From Clostridia bacterium (GTDB lineage Bacteria > Bacillota > Clostridia > Oscillospirales > Acutalibacteraceae): a DNA stretch of 56,775 nt. Of the stretch, positions 43,626 through 51,986 are shown in pieces; position 1 is the first letter of the stretch, and every line of letters begins with the position of its first letter. A model generated the notes under the pieces. That model was not told where the DNA came from and did no database searches. It was given only the letters and a program-made list of their open reading frames with translations. Both the position numbers and the translations under genes were made by a program. The stretch covers positions 1-56,775 of the forward strand of contig JAGBHV010000042.1 of the NCBI GenBank assembly GCA_017935325.1. Reading direction: 5' to 3'.

Positions 43626-45803
43626 ATGTTCGAAGAATTCAGAAGATTTGAAACAGAAATCGCCGGCAGACCTTTTGTTGTTGAAACAGGCAAAATGGCA
43701 CAGCTTGCAGGCGGCGCAGTACTTGTTCGTTACGGCGAAACAGACGTTCTTTGCACAGTTACAATGGCTCCCAAGCCCAGAGAAGGCGTAGATTTCTTCC
43801 CTCTCTCAGTTGACTTTGAAGAAAAGCTCTATTCAGTAGGTAAAATCCCCGGCTCTTTCCAGAGAAGAGAAGGTAAAGCAAGCGAAAAAGCAACTCTTGC
43901 TTCACGTGTTATCGACAGACCTATCCGTCCTCTTTTCCCCAAAGATATGAGAAACGATGTAGGTGTTGTTGCAACAGTTATGTCAGTTGACCCTGACTGT
44001 TCACCTGAAATCACAGCAATGCTCGGTGTTTCAATTGCAATTTCAATTTCAGAAATTCCGTGGGACGGCCCCATCGCAGGTTGCGTAGTTGGTCTTGTTG
44101 ACGGCAAATTCGTTATCAACCCCACAGCAGAAGAAAAAGAAAAATCAGAAATGTATGTTACAGTTGCTTCAACAGCAGACCTTGTTGCTATGATTGAAGC
44201 TGCAGGTAACGAAATTCCTAATGATGTAATGTTCGACGGTATCATGTATGCTCATCAGGAAAACCAGAAGGTTGTTAACTTCATCAACGAAATCAAAGCT
44301 GAAATCGGTAAAGAGAAAGTTGATTTCCCCTCAAACGATCCTTCAGAAGAAATGTATGAAGCAATCAAAGAATTTGCTATTGAAGATGTAAAAGTTGCTC
44401 TCGACACAGACGACAAACGTATCCGTGACGACAGACTCAAACCCATCTACGATGCAGTTCACGAAAAATTCGACGAAGTTTATCCTGAAGAAATCGCAAA
44501 AATCGACGATTGTCTTTACAAACTTCAGAAATATATCGTAAGACGTTGGCTCCTTGACGAAGGTAAACGTGTTGACGGCAGAGGAATTGACGAAATCAGA
44601 CCTCTCGCAGCAGAAGTTGACCTTATCGACAGAGTTCACGGTTCAGGTATGTTCACAAGAGGACAGACTCAGGTTCTTACAATCACAACACTCGGCCCTG
44701 TAAGTGATGCACAGATTCTCGACGGTATCGACGGCGAAGAAAGCAAGAGATATATGCACCACTACAACTTCCCCTCATACTCAGTTGGTGAAACAAAACC
44801 CTCAAGAGGTCCCGGCAGACGTGAAATCGGTCACGGTGCACTTGCTGAAAAAGCACTTGTTCCCGTTATTCCCTCAGTTGAAGAATTCCCCTATGCTATC
44901 CGTCTTGTTTCAGAAGTTCTTTCATCAAACGGTTCAACATCACAGGGCTCAATCTGCGGTTCAACACTTTCACTTATGGCTGCAGGTGTTCCGATTAAAG
45001 CTCCCGTTGCAGGTATTTCATGCGGTCTTGTTACAGAAGGCGACCGTTTCATGACAATGGTTGACATTCAAGGCCTTGAAGACTTCTTCGGCGATATGGA
45101 CTTCAAGGTTGCAGGTACTCACAAGGGTATCACAGCAATCCAGATGGACCTTAAAGTTCACGGTCTTACACCTGAAATCATTAAAGAAGCACTTGAAAAG
45201 ACATATAAAGCTCGTCTTTATATCCTTGATGATATTATGCTTCCCTGTATCAGTGAACCCAGAGCAGAGCTTTCTAAATATGCTCCCAAAATGCTTACAA
45301 CAAAAATCCCCGTTGACAAGATTGCAGAAGTTATCGGTAAACAGGGTAAAGTTATTCAGAAAATCTGTGCTGAATGCAACTGTAAGGTTGACGTTGAAGA
45401 AGACGGAACAATCTTTGTTTCAGCTATTGATATTGAAGATGCAAAACGTGCTCTCTTCATTGTTGAAACAATTGCAAACGACCCCGAAGTTGGTGCTATC
45501 TACAACGGCGTTGTAACAAGAATTATGGACTTTGGCGCATTTGTTGAAATTGCTCCCGGTAAAGAAGGTCTTGTTCACGTAAGCCACCTCGACGTTAAGA
45601 GAACAGAAAAAGTTGAAGACGTTGTAAACGTTGGCGACGTAGTTATCGTTAAAGTACGCGAAATCGACGAGCAGGGCAGACTTAACCTTTCAAGAAGAGA
45701 AGCTCTTATTGAAGTTGAAGGTTTAGTTCCTGAAAACGAAATTTCAGATGCTCCCCGCCGTCCCAAAAAGGATTTCCGCAGAGATAATAAAAAAAGAAAC
45801 TAA
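43626..45803 (+). CDS. pnp: Polyribonucleotide nucleotidyltransferase (PNPase)
   Basis: PNPase degrades RNA from the 3' end by phosphorolysis. The 725-residue product has RNase PH domain 1 (about 10-145), an all-helical domain (about 150-270), RNase PH domain 2 (about 320-460, with GTHKGITAIQMDLKV at about 494-508), a KH domain with VIGKQGKVIQKI (about 570-581) and an S1 domain (about 620-690). It is strongly biased to GAA, AAA and other A/T-ending codons like the rest of the window. AAAGGATG precedes the ATG. It is downstream of rpsO and of the leader hairpin. Confidence 0.97.
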   Translation: MFEEFRRFETEIAGRPFVVETGKMAQLAGGAVLVRYGETDVLCTVTMAPKPREGVDFFPLSVDFEEKLYSVGKIPGSFQRREGKASEKATLASRVIDRPIRPLFPKDMRNDVGVVATVMSVDPDCSPEITAMLGVSIAISISEIPWDGPIAGCVVGLVDGKFVINPTAEEKEKSEMYVTVASTADLVAMIEAAGNEIPNDVMFDGIMYAHQENQKVVNFINEIKAEIGKEKVDFPSNDPSEEMYEAIKEFAIEDVKVALDTDDKRIRDDRLKPIYDAVHEKFDEVYPEEIAKIDDCLYKLQKYIVRRWLLDEGKRVDGRGIDEIRPLAAEVDLIDRVHGSGMFTRGQTQVLTITTLGPVSDAQILDGIDGEESKRYMHHYNFPSYSVGETKPSRGPGRREIGHGALAEKALVPVIPSVEEFPYAIRLVSEVLSSNGSTSQGSICGSTLSLMAAGVPIKAPVAGISCGLVTEGDRFMTMVDIQGLEDFFGDMDFKVAGTHKGITAIQMDLKVHGLTPEIIKEALEKTYKARLYILDDIMLPCISEPRAELSKYAPKMLTTKIPVDKIAEVIGKQGKVIQKICAECNCKVDVEEDGTIFVSAIDIEDAKRALFIVETIANDPEVGAIYNGVVTRIMDFGAFVEIAPGKEGLVHVSHLDVKRTEKVEDVVNVGDVVIVKVREIDEQGRLNLSRREALIEVEGLVPENEISDAPRRPKKDFRRDNKKRN

Positions 45804-45816
45804 TATAATTTTTTAA

Positions 45817-45862
45817 AACGTAACCACCGATTTGCAGTCGGTGGTTATGTTGCGTTAATTTT
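45817..45862 (+). terminator. Terminator after pnp
   Basis: 9-bp stem AACCACCGA/TCGGTGGTT (45822-45830 with 45838-45846), extended by AACG/CGTT at the base, followed by AATTTTTG. Confidence 0.75.
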
Positions 45863-45884
45863 TGATTTTTGTTTGGTGATAACG

Positions 45885-46249
45885 ATGTTTCCGTATAACA
45901 AAAAACTGGTAGCTAATGCGAAGGTGTTACGCAAGAATATGACCCGCGAAGAAAAACATTTGTGGTATGATTTTTTGAAAAATTGCCTGTTACAGTTAAA
46001 AGACAACACAATATCGAAGATTATATTGTGGATTTTTATGTTGCGTCAAAGAGAACTGTTATTGAAGTTGACGGCACACAGCATATGTTGCCTGAAGGAA
46101 AGCGTGCCGATGAAAAAAGAGATCAGGATCTTGCAAAATGGGGAATCAGAGTTTTGCGTTACACAAATATTGACATAAACTATAATTTTGATGGCGTGAC
46201 ACAGGATATTCTGCGAAAATTGGAAATTGACAGTGAAACTTTGAAATGA
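45885..46249 (+). pseudogene. DUF559/Vsr-like endonuclease gene with a frame disruption
   Basis: The two halves together give a complete DUF559 protein of about 120 residues, an endonuclease-like fold related to very-short-patch repair enzymes. The first frame encodes MFPYNKKLVANAKVLRKN through TREEKHLWYDFLKN. A -1 shift is then needed to continue as PVTVKRQHNIEDYIVDFY, VIEVDGTQHM and RVLRYTNIDI. The core acidic and histidine residues (DFY, EVDGTQH) are intact. A T-TTT-TTG slippery heptamer in the zero frame at 45971-45977 sits just before the break, so programmed frameshifting is possible. A one-base deletion or sequencing error is simpler. A GTG-region TTG start at 45873 is less likely than ATG 45885. 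Confidence 0.75.
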
Positions 46250-46260
46250 GATATAACCAA

Positions 46261-46363
46261 GCCTTCTCCGGTGGGAGAAGGTGTCAGGTGCAAGCCTGAC
46301 GGATGAGGCGAAAAAAACTCCTCATCCACCGCAAGCGGTCCCCCTTCTCCTGCAGGAGAAGGC
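46261..46363 (+). repeat. Compact palindromic repeat of five consecutive hairpins
   Basis: Five stems follow one another: CCTTCTCC/GGAGAAGG (46262-46281), GTCAGG/CCTGAC (46283-46300), GGATGAGG/CCTCATCC (46301-46327), ACCGC/GCGGT (46328-46339) and CCTTCTCC/GGAGAAGG (46343-46362). GCCTTCTCC and GGAGAAGGC also form an outer pair. It begins 11 nt after the DUF559 stop. Elements with this CCTTCTCC-GGAGAAGG plus GGATGAGG pattern are widespread in bacteria (from memory). Confidence 0.85.
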
Positions 46364-46418
46364 GATATTAATTTCGATTATATCATTTATTTAAATATAT
46401 CTGAAAAGGTGAATACAT

Positions 46419-48080
46419 TTGAAAAGCTTTTATTTAAAACCGAAATTTTTTTCTACAATTAAAAAATATTCAGCACAGCAGTTTGCAAAAGACCTTGTTG
46501 CAGGTGTGATTGTTGCAATTATTGCTCTGCCTTTGTCAATTGCGCTGGCACTTGCTTCAGGCGTTGAACCTGCCTGTGGTGTTTATACTGCAATTGCTGC
46601 AGGTTTTGTAGTATCTTTCCTTGGCGGCAGCCGTGTGCAGATTGCAGGTCCTACAGCGGCATTTGCCTCAATAGTTGCAGGCATTGTTGCAACGCAGGGT
46701 ATGGACGGACTTGTTCTTGCCACAATTATGGCCGGTATAATGCTCATTTTAATGGGTATATTCAAACTCGGTTCGCTTATAAAATTTATCCCCCATACAA
46801 TCACGGTAGGCTTTACTGCAGGTATCGCAGTTACAATTTTAATCGGTCAGATTAAAGATTTCCTCGGTCTTACATATGAAGCAGGCGTAAAACCTGTTGA
46901 AACTATTGAAAAAATCGAAGCGAATATCGCGGCAATGTCAACTTTCAGCTGGCAGGCACTTCTTGTCGGTGCTGTATGCCTTGCAATTCTTATTATTTAT
47001 CCTAAATTCGAAAAACGTGTACCGCCTTCACTTATTGCAGTTATTGTCGGCGCATTGATGGTGAAATTCATTCCGGGACTTGACGAAGGTGTATTCACTA
47101 TCGGTGAACTTTACACTATTCCCACTGGACTTCCCTCACTTAACATTGGTTCACTTGATTTCAGCTTTCAGAAAATTTCAGCACTTCTTCCCGATGCTTT
47201 TACTATTGCGATTCTTGCAGCTATAGAATCTCTCCTTTCCTGCGTTGTTGCCGATAGTATGGTCAATTCAAAGCATAACTCAAATGCAGAACTTGTGGCA
47301 CAGGGTGCAGGTAACATTGTGTCGGTTCTTTTCGGTGGTATTCCTGCAACAGGCGCTATTGCAAGAACTGCAGCAAACGCGAAAAACGGCGGCAGAACTC
47401 CCGTAGCAGGAATGGTTCACGCAGTTGTTTTGGTGCTTGTTCTTTTGTTCCTTATGCCTTATGCTGAACTTATTCCCATGCCCACTATTGCGGCAATTCT
47501 ATTTATGGTTGCTTACAATATGAGCGAATGGAAGAAGTTTGTGCACATCGTAAAAACAGCACCCAAAAGCGATATTTTAGTTATGGTAATCACTTTTGCG
47601 CTTACTATAATTTTCGACCTTGTAATTGCAATTGAAGTAGGTATGATTCTTGCTGTGCTTCTCTTTATAAAGAGAATGAGCGAAGAAACAGATGTTAAGG
47701 GCTGGAAATACGTTGAAGACGAAAATGATAAAGACAGTATTGATTTGAAAACCGTTCCTGAAAACGTGCGTGTTTATGAAATAAGCGGTCCTCTCTTCTT
47801 CGGTGCGGCAGACAAAATCCTTGAAATCAATTTCAAAGATTATACAAAATGCCTTGTTCTTCGTATGAGAGCTGTTCCTGCAATTGATTCAACCGCACTC
47901 AACAGCCTTGAACAGCTTCATAAAAAATGCAAGGAAAAAGGAATTACACTTGTGCTTTCACACGTTAATCAACAGCCTATGAATGCTATGAAAAAATCAG
48001 GTTTCTTCGATGCTGTAGGCAGAAATCATTTCTGTAATCACATTGATGATGCGTTGAAAGTGGCATCCAAAATCAAATAA
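46419..48080 (+). CDS. SulP family anion transporter with STAS domain
   Basis: A 553-residue inner-membrane anion transporter (sulfate, bicarbonate or C4-dicarboxylate are known substrates of the family). It has about 12-14 hydrophobic helices (about 25-425), with the signature region FAKDLVAGVIVAIIALPLSI (about 24-43) and SRVQIAGPTAAF (about 70-81). A C-terminal STAS domain follows (about 440-548: LRMRAVPAIDSTALNSLEQL). The start is TTG 46419 with AAGGTGA 6 nt upstream; no in-frame ATG lies near. Stands alone between a repeat and a terminator. Confidence 0.93.
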   Translation: MKSFYLKPKFFSTIKKYSAQQFAKDLVAGVIVAIIALPLSIALALASGVEPACGVYTAIAAGFVVSFLGGSRVQIAGPTAAFASIVAGIVATQGMDGLVLATIMAGIMLILMGIFKLGSLIKFIPHTITVGFTAGIAVTILIGQIKDFLGLTYEAGVKPVETIEKIEANIAAMSTFSWQALLVGAVCLAILIIYPKFEKRVPPSLIAVIVGALMVKFIPGLDEGVFTIGELYTIPTGLPSLNIGSLDFSFQKISALLPDAFTIAILAAIESLLSCVVADSMVNSKHNSNAELVAQGAGNIVSVLFGGIPATGAIARTAANAKNGGRTPVAGMVHAVVLVLVLLFLMPYAELIPMPTIAAILFMVAYNMSEWKKFVHIVKTAPKSDILVMVITFALTIIFDLVIAIEVGMILAVLLFIKRMSEETDVKGWKYVEDENDKDSIDLKTVPENVRVYEISGPLFFGAADKILEINFKDYTKCLVLRMRAVPAIDSTALNSLEQLHKKCKEKGITLVLSHVNQQPMNAMKKSGFFDAVGRNHFCNHIDDALKVASKIK

Positions 48081-48090
48081 AACCAATTGC

Positions 48091-48122
48091 AGCAGAAGTT
48101 TGTTAAAACTTCTGCTGTTTTA
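48091..48122 (+). terminator. Terminator of the SulP gene
   Basis: 11-bp stem AGCAGAAGTTT/AAACTTCTGCT (48091-48101 with 48106-48116), GTTA loop, T run. Confidence 0.92.
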
Positions 48123-48123
48123 T

Positions 48124-48307
48124 ATAAATTATGATTTATCGCTGACATTTCCAAACGTGTCACTAAAAACACCGCCGTGTCATTCTTGAACGTTAGTGAA
48201 GAATCTCGGCGGTGTTAAGCTTTATGTGTTGCCATTTTGAGATCCTTCGCTGACGCTCAAGGATGACAACAAAATGGCAAGGTTAGCCACAGATAAATTA
48301 TAATTTA
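48124..48307 (+). repeat. Two-hairpin modular repeat, copy 2 (arm-swapped)
   Basis: It starts like the other copies (GACATTTCCAAACGTGTCACT, split at 48144-48163), but the first hairpin proper uses new arms AACACCGCC (48168-48176) and GGCGGTGTT (48208-48216) around the usual GTCATTCT..GAAGAATCT core. Hairpin B (GCCATTTTG..CAAAATGGC, 48231-48278) is unchanged. The 3' edge AGATAAATTATAATTTA is as in the other copies. The 48081-48389 gap holds no gene: a terminator, this repeat and a promoter. Confidence 0.88.
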
Positions 48308-48327
48308 CTTTTACATCCGTTTAATTA

Positions 48328-48356
48328 TTTACAAACGAAGAAAATAATGATACAAT
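48328..48356 (+). promoter_or_regulatory. Promoter of the flavoprotein-proBA operon
   Basis: -35 TTTACA (48328-48333), 17-bp spacer, extended -10 TGA-TACAAT (-10 at 48351-48356), 33 bp before the first gene. Confidence 0.75.
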
Positions 48357-48389
48357 AAAGATTAATATAGTTTTAAAGGAGGGGAAAGA

Positions 48390-49592
48390 ATGTTTTTTGA
48401 TGTTGCAATTATCGGCGGCGGTATGTCAGGACTCGTTTCAGCGATTGAAGTCAAAAGAAATTACCCTGAAAAATCTGTTGTGATTTTTGAAAAACTTGAC
48501 CGCGTAGGCAAGAAAATTCTTGCAACGGGTAACGGCAGATGCAACCTTGATAATTTAACTGCAACAAAAGAAGATTATAATTCTCCCTCATTTGTGTCTT
48601 TCACCCTTGAAAAATATACACCTGAGTCAAACCTTGATTTCTGGAAAAGCCTCGGTCTTCTGACAGTCGCAGATTCGGAGGGCAGAGTTTATCCCAGAAG
48701 TAATTCTGCTTCAAGTGTTTTAGATGCACTTCGTTTTGAAACAGAAAAACTCGGAATTAAAATTATCTTTGAAAAAGCTGAAAAGCTTGATAAGAAAGAT
48801 GTTTTTATTATCAACAATAATATAAAAGCGGAAAAAGTAATTGTGTGTTGCGGTGGTTGCTCATCTCCGTCGCAAGGAAGTGACGGCTCAGGTTTCAGAC
48901 TTCTGAAAACTTTCAGGTGCAGAAACACACCACTTTATCCCTCACTTGTGCAGATTACAACCGACACTCGTTTTACAAAACCCCTTAAAGGTGTGCGTGT
49001 GAAAGGCAGGCTGACACTTACTGAAAAAGAAAAATTCATAGGTAAGGCTGACGGAGAAATTCTCTTTGCAGACTACGGCTTATCAGGTATTGCAACTATG
49101 GATTTATCGAGATTTTTAAGGAAAGTTTCAGATATACAAAACGCAAGAATCTATCTTGATATGGCTTGCGATATGGAAGAAAAAGAACTTCTGTCTTACC
49201 TTGTTTCTCACAGAAACAAAAATTCTCATCTTGAGTGTGAAAACTTTTTGTCAGGCATTCTTCCAAAGGCAATGGGCAAAACCATTATGAAAAAATGCGG
49301 AATTTTTCTTGGCGATGAAGCGGGAAAATTAACCGATAAAGATATTAAGAACATTATTGAAAATATCAAAAACCTTGAGCTTAAAGTAACAGGCACAAAA
49401 GGTTTTGAATTTTCCCAGGTTACATCAGGCGGAATCGACCTGAAAGAAGTTGATAAATTCACCATGATGTCGGAAAGGGTAAATGACCTTTATTTCTGCG
49501 GAGAAATTTTAGATGTTGATTCACGTTGCGGAGGTTTTAATCTCCATTGGGCAGTAAGCTCTGCAAGACTTGCAGCTGAATTGAAAGGATAA
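48390..49592 (+). CDS. HI0933-family FAD-dependent oxidoreductase (YhiN-like)
   Basis: A 400-residue flavoprotein with an N-terminal dinucleotide-binding fold (IIGGGMSGLVSAIEV, about 8-22) and the HI0933 family signature KKILATGNGRCNLDN (about 45-59), plus the C-terminal SGGIDLKEV (about 352) and CGEILDVDSRCGGFNLHWA (about 371-389) FAD-contacting segments. The function of this family is not established. AAAGGAGG precedes the ATG. It is followed by another flavoprotein gene after 3 nt and by proB-proA. Confidence 0.92.
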   Translation: MFFDVAIIGGGMSGLVSAIEVKRNYPEKSVVIFEKLDRVGKKILATGNGRCNLDNLTATKEDYNSPSFVSFTLEKYTPESNLDFWKSLGLLTVADSEGRVYPRSNSASSVLDALRFETEKLGIKIIFEKAEKLDKKDVFIINNNIKAEKVIVCCGGCSSPSQGSDGSGFRLLKTFRCRNTPLYPSLVQITTDTRFTKPLKGVRVKGRLTLTEKEKFIGKADGEILFADYGLSGIATMDLSRFLRKVSDIQNARIYLDMACDMEEKELLSYLVSHRNKNSHLECENFLSGILPKAMGKTIMKKCGIFLGDEAGKLTDKDIKNIIENIKNLELKVTGTKGFEFSQVTSGGIDLKEVDKFTMMSERVNDLYFCGEILDVDSRCGGFNLHWAVSSARLAAELKG

Positions 49593-49595
49593 AAA

Positions 49596-51191
49596 ATGAT
49601 TAGAATTAATTCTGTTAAAATGCCTCTTGAAGCAGAAGAACAAGATTTGAGAAATGCTGTTTCAAAGACATTGCGTATAAAAAATGAAGATATAGAAATG
49701 GTGCGTGTTTTCAAACGCTCGGTTGACAGCAGAGATAAAGAAAATGTTTTCTTTGTTTTCTCTCTTGATGTGGCTGTACGCGATGAAAAGAAAGCGCTGA
49801 AAAAATGTTCATCAAACAAAAACGTTCTTGAAATTCAGGAATACGAATATACTCTTCCTGAAAACAAAAGGAAAAGCAATCTCCGCCCCGTTATTGCAGG
49901 TTTCGGCCCTGCAGGAATGTTTGCAGCACTTACTTTAGCACGTTCCGGCTTGAAACCGCTTGTTCTTGAAAGAGGTAACGACGTTGATACGAGAACAAAA
50001 GATGTAAGTGTTTTCTGGCGTGACCGAAAACTCAACACTGAATCAAATGTGCAATTCGGTGAAGGCGGTGCAGGAACATTTTCTGACGGAAAGCTTACAA
50101 CAGGTATAAAAGACCCGTTGTGCAGACATTGCCTGAATGAGTTGGTAAAACACGGTGCGCCTGAAGATATTCTGTATAACGCAAAGCCTCACATCGGCAC
50201 AGATAAATTAGTTGAGGTTGTTAAAAATATACGTAAAGAAGTTATATCTCTCGGCGGTGAAATTCTTTTCGGTGCAAAGCTTACTGATATTATTGTTTTC
50301 AACGGCGTAATTCAGGGAGTTACTTATGAGCAGAATGGGAGAAGTTTCGATTTTGAAACAGACACGCTTGTTTTGGCAGTCGGACATTCTGCGAGAGATA
50401 CAATTACAATGCTTTACAATAAGGGCATCAAAATGATGCAGAAAGCATTCTCTGTAGGTGCAAGAATTGAACATCCCAGAGAATTTATCGATAAAGCACA
50501 GTACGGCTCGTTTGCAGGTCATCCGAAGTTGGGTGCAGCCGATTATAAAATGGCTTGTCATCCGCCCCACGGCAGAGGTGCATACACTTTCTGTATGTGT
50601 CCCGGCGGTACGGTTGTTGCGTCTTCTTCAGATGAAGGAAGTGTTGTTGTAAACGGAATGAGCGAATTCAGCCGTGATGGTGAAAACTCAAACTCTGCCC
50701 TGCTTGTTGGTATTGAGCCGGAAGATTTCCCTGACGAAAATCCGCTTTCAGGTTTCAGCCTGCAGAGAGATATCGAAGAAAAAGCATTCTTCCACGGCGG
50801 CAGTACGTATGCATCTCCTGCACAGCTTGTAGGCGATTTTCTGAACGATAGAAAGAGTACAAAATTAGGCTTTGTAAAACCCACTTGTCCCACAGGCGTA
50901 GAATGCGCGGATTTAAGGCAGGTTTTACCAAAGCGCGTTACAGATACCCTTGCAGATGCACTTCTTAAAATGAACAATATGCTCAAAGGCTTTGCAATGC
51001 CTGAAGCAGTTTTAACAGGTGCAGAAACAAGAAGTTCATCTCCCGTAAGAATTTTACGCGATGAATTTTTCCAGACAAATGTCAGCGGCCTTTTCCCATC
51101 AGGTGAGGGTGCAGGCTATGCAGGCGGAATAGTTTCTGCCGCAGTTGACGGAATCAAATGTGCTCACGCAGTTTTAAATGATGAATCATAA
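49596..51191 (+). CDS. Uncharacterised FAD-dependent dehydrogenase (COG2509-like)
   Basis: A 531-residue flavoprotein with an N-terminal alpha/beta region (1-90) before the FAD Rossmann motif AGFGPAGMFAALTLA (about 98-112). The family signature NVQFGEGGAGTFSDGKLTTG follows (about 149-168), and a final GEGAGYAGGIVSAAVDG (about 505-521) contacts FAD. A second conserved block, TRSSSPVRI, is near 482. The family is widespread and of unknown reaction. It sits 3 nt after the HI0933 gene and just before proB, suggesting cotranscription. Confidence 0.9.
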   Translation: MIRINSVKMPLEAEEQDLRNAVSKTLRIKNEDIEMVRVFKRSVDSRDKENVFFVFSLDVAVRDEKKALKKCSSNKNVLEIQEYEYTLPENKRKSNLRPVIAGFGPAGMFAALTLARSGLKPLVLERGNDVDTRTKDVSVFWRDRKLNTESNVQFGEGGAGTFSDGKLTTGIKDPLCRHCLNELVKHGAPEDILYNAKPHIGTDKLVEVVKNIRKEVISLGGEILFGAKLTDIIVFNGVIQGVTYEQNGRSFDFETDTLVLAVGHSARDTITMLYNKGIKMMQKAFSVGARIEHPREFIDKAQYGSFAGHPKLGAADYKMACHPPHGRGAYTFCMCPGGTVVASSSDEGSVVVNGMSEFSRDGENSNSALLVGIEPEDFPDENPLSGFSLQRDIEEKAFFHGGSTYASPAQLVGDFLNDRKSTKLGFVKPTCPTGVECADLRQVLPKRVTDTLADALLKMNNMLKGFAMPEAVLTGAETRSSSPVRILRDEFFQTNVSGLFPSGEGAGYAGGIVSAAVDGIKCAHAVLNDES

Positions 51192-51203
51192 AGGTTGATG
51201 AAA

Positions 51204-51986
51204 ATGGAAACTAAAAGAATTGTAGTTAAAGTGGGAACTTCAACTCTCACTCACAAAACAGGCAGACTTAACATCAGACGTGTTGAACAGCTTGTAAAAA
51301 CTCTTGCTGATTTGCAGAATGCAGGTAACGAAATCATGCTTGTTTCAAGCGGTGCTATAGGACTTGGTATGAGCAAATTAGGTATGAGCAAAAAGCCCAC
51401 AGACACTCCCACAAAACAGGCTTGTGCCGCAGTAGGTCAGTGCGAACTGATGTATATGTATGATAAGCTTTTTTCAGATTATTCACTTACCGTTTCGCAG
51501 ATTCTGCTTACAAAATATGTTCTTCTTGAAGACAGAAAGCAGAATGTTGAAAATGCAGTTGAAAGGCTTCTCGAGCTTGGCACGATTCCCGTTGTAAATG
51601 AAAACGACACCGTTGCCATTGATGAACTTGAACTTGAAATGGGCGAAAACGATTCTCTCGCTGCAATTATGGCAAAGGTTGCAAAAGCAGATATGCTTAT
51701 TATTCTTTCGGATATTGACGGACTTTATGATAAAAATCCGAAAGAAAACGAAGATGCCCACCTGATAAAAGTGGTTGACGGTGTTACTGAAGAAATGAAG
51801 CAGAATGCAGGGGGTGCCGGTTCTGCTCTCGGCACAGGCGGTATGATTACAAAGCTTAAAGCTGCTGAAATTGCCAATGAAGCGGGCATTGATATGGTAA
51901 TTATGAACGGCGATAAGCCTGAAAAATTATACGACCTTTTGGAAGGCAAACCTATCGGCACATATTTTAAAGGGGTGAAGAAATGA
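51204..51986 (+). CDS. proB: Glutamate 5-kinase
   Basis: The first enzyme of proline biosynthesis phosphorylates glutamate. The 260-residue product is the short form: an amino-acid kinase domain (VVKVGTSTLT at the start, LVSSGAIGLGMSKLG near 45-59, PVVNENDTVAIDEL near 131-144, LSDIDGLYDKNP near 166-177, ALGTGGMITKLKAA near 208-221) without the C-terminal PUA domain of E. coli ProB. ATG 51204 is chosen since AAAGG lies 9 nt upstream; ATG 51198 is too close. It overlaps proA by 4 nt. Confidence 0.95.
   Translation: METKRIVVKVGTSTLTHKTGRLNIRRVEQLVKTLADLQNAGNEIMLVSSGAIGLGMSKLGMSKKPTDTPTKQACAAVGQCELMYMYDKLFSDYSLTVSQILLTKYVLLEDRKQNVENAVERLLELGTIPVVNENDTVAIDELELEMGENDSLAAIMAKVAKADMLIILSDIDGLYDKNPKENEDAHLIKVVDGVTEEMKQNAGGAGSALGTGGMITKLKAAEIANEAGIDMVIMNGDKPEKLYDLLEGKPIGTYFKGVKK

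Noticed and set aside
46261-46363. Terminator of the DUF559 gene
   Set aside because: The structure is a multi-hairpin repeat with internal A run and no T run at the end; termination may occur but it is better described as a repeat.
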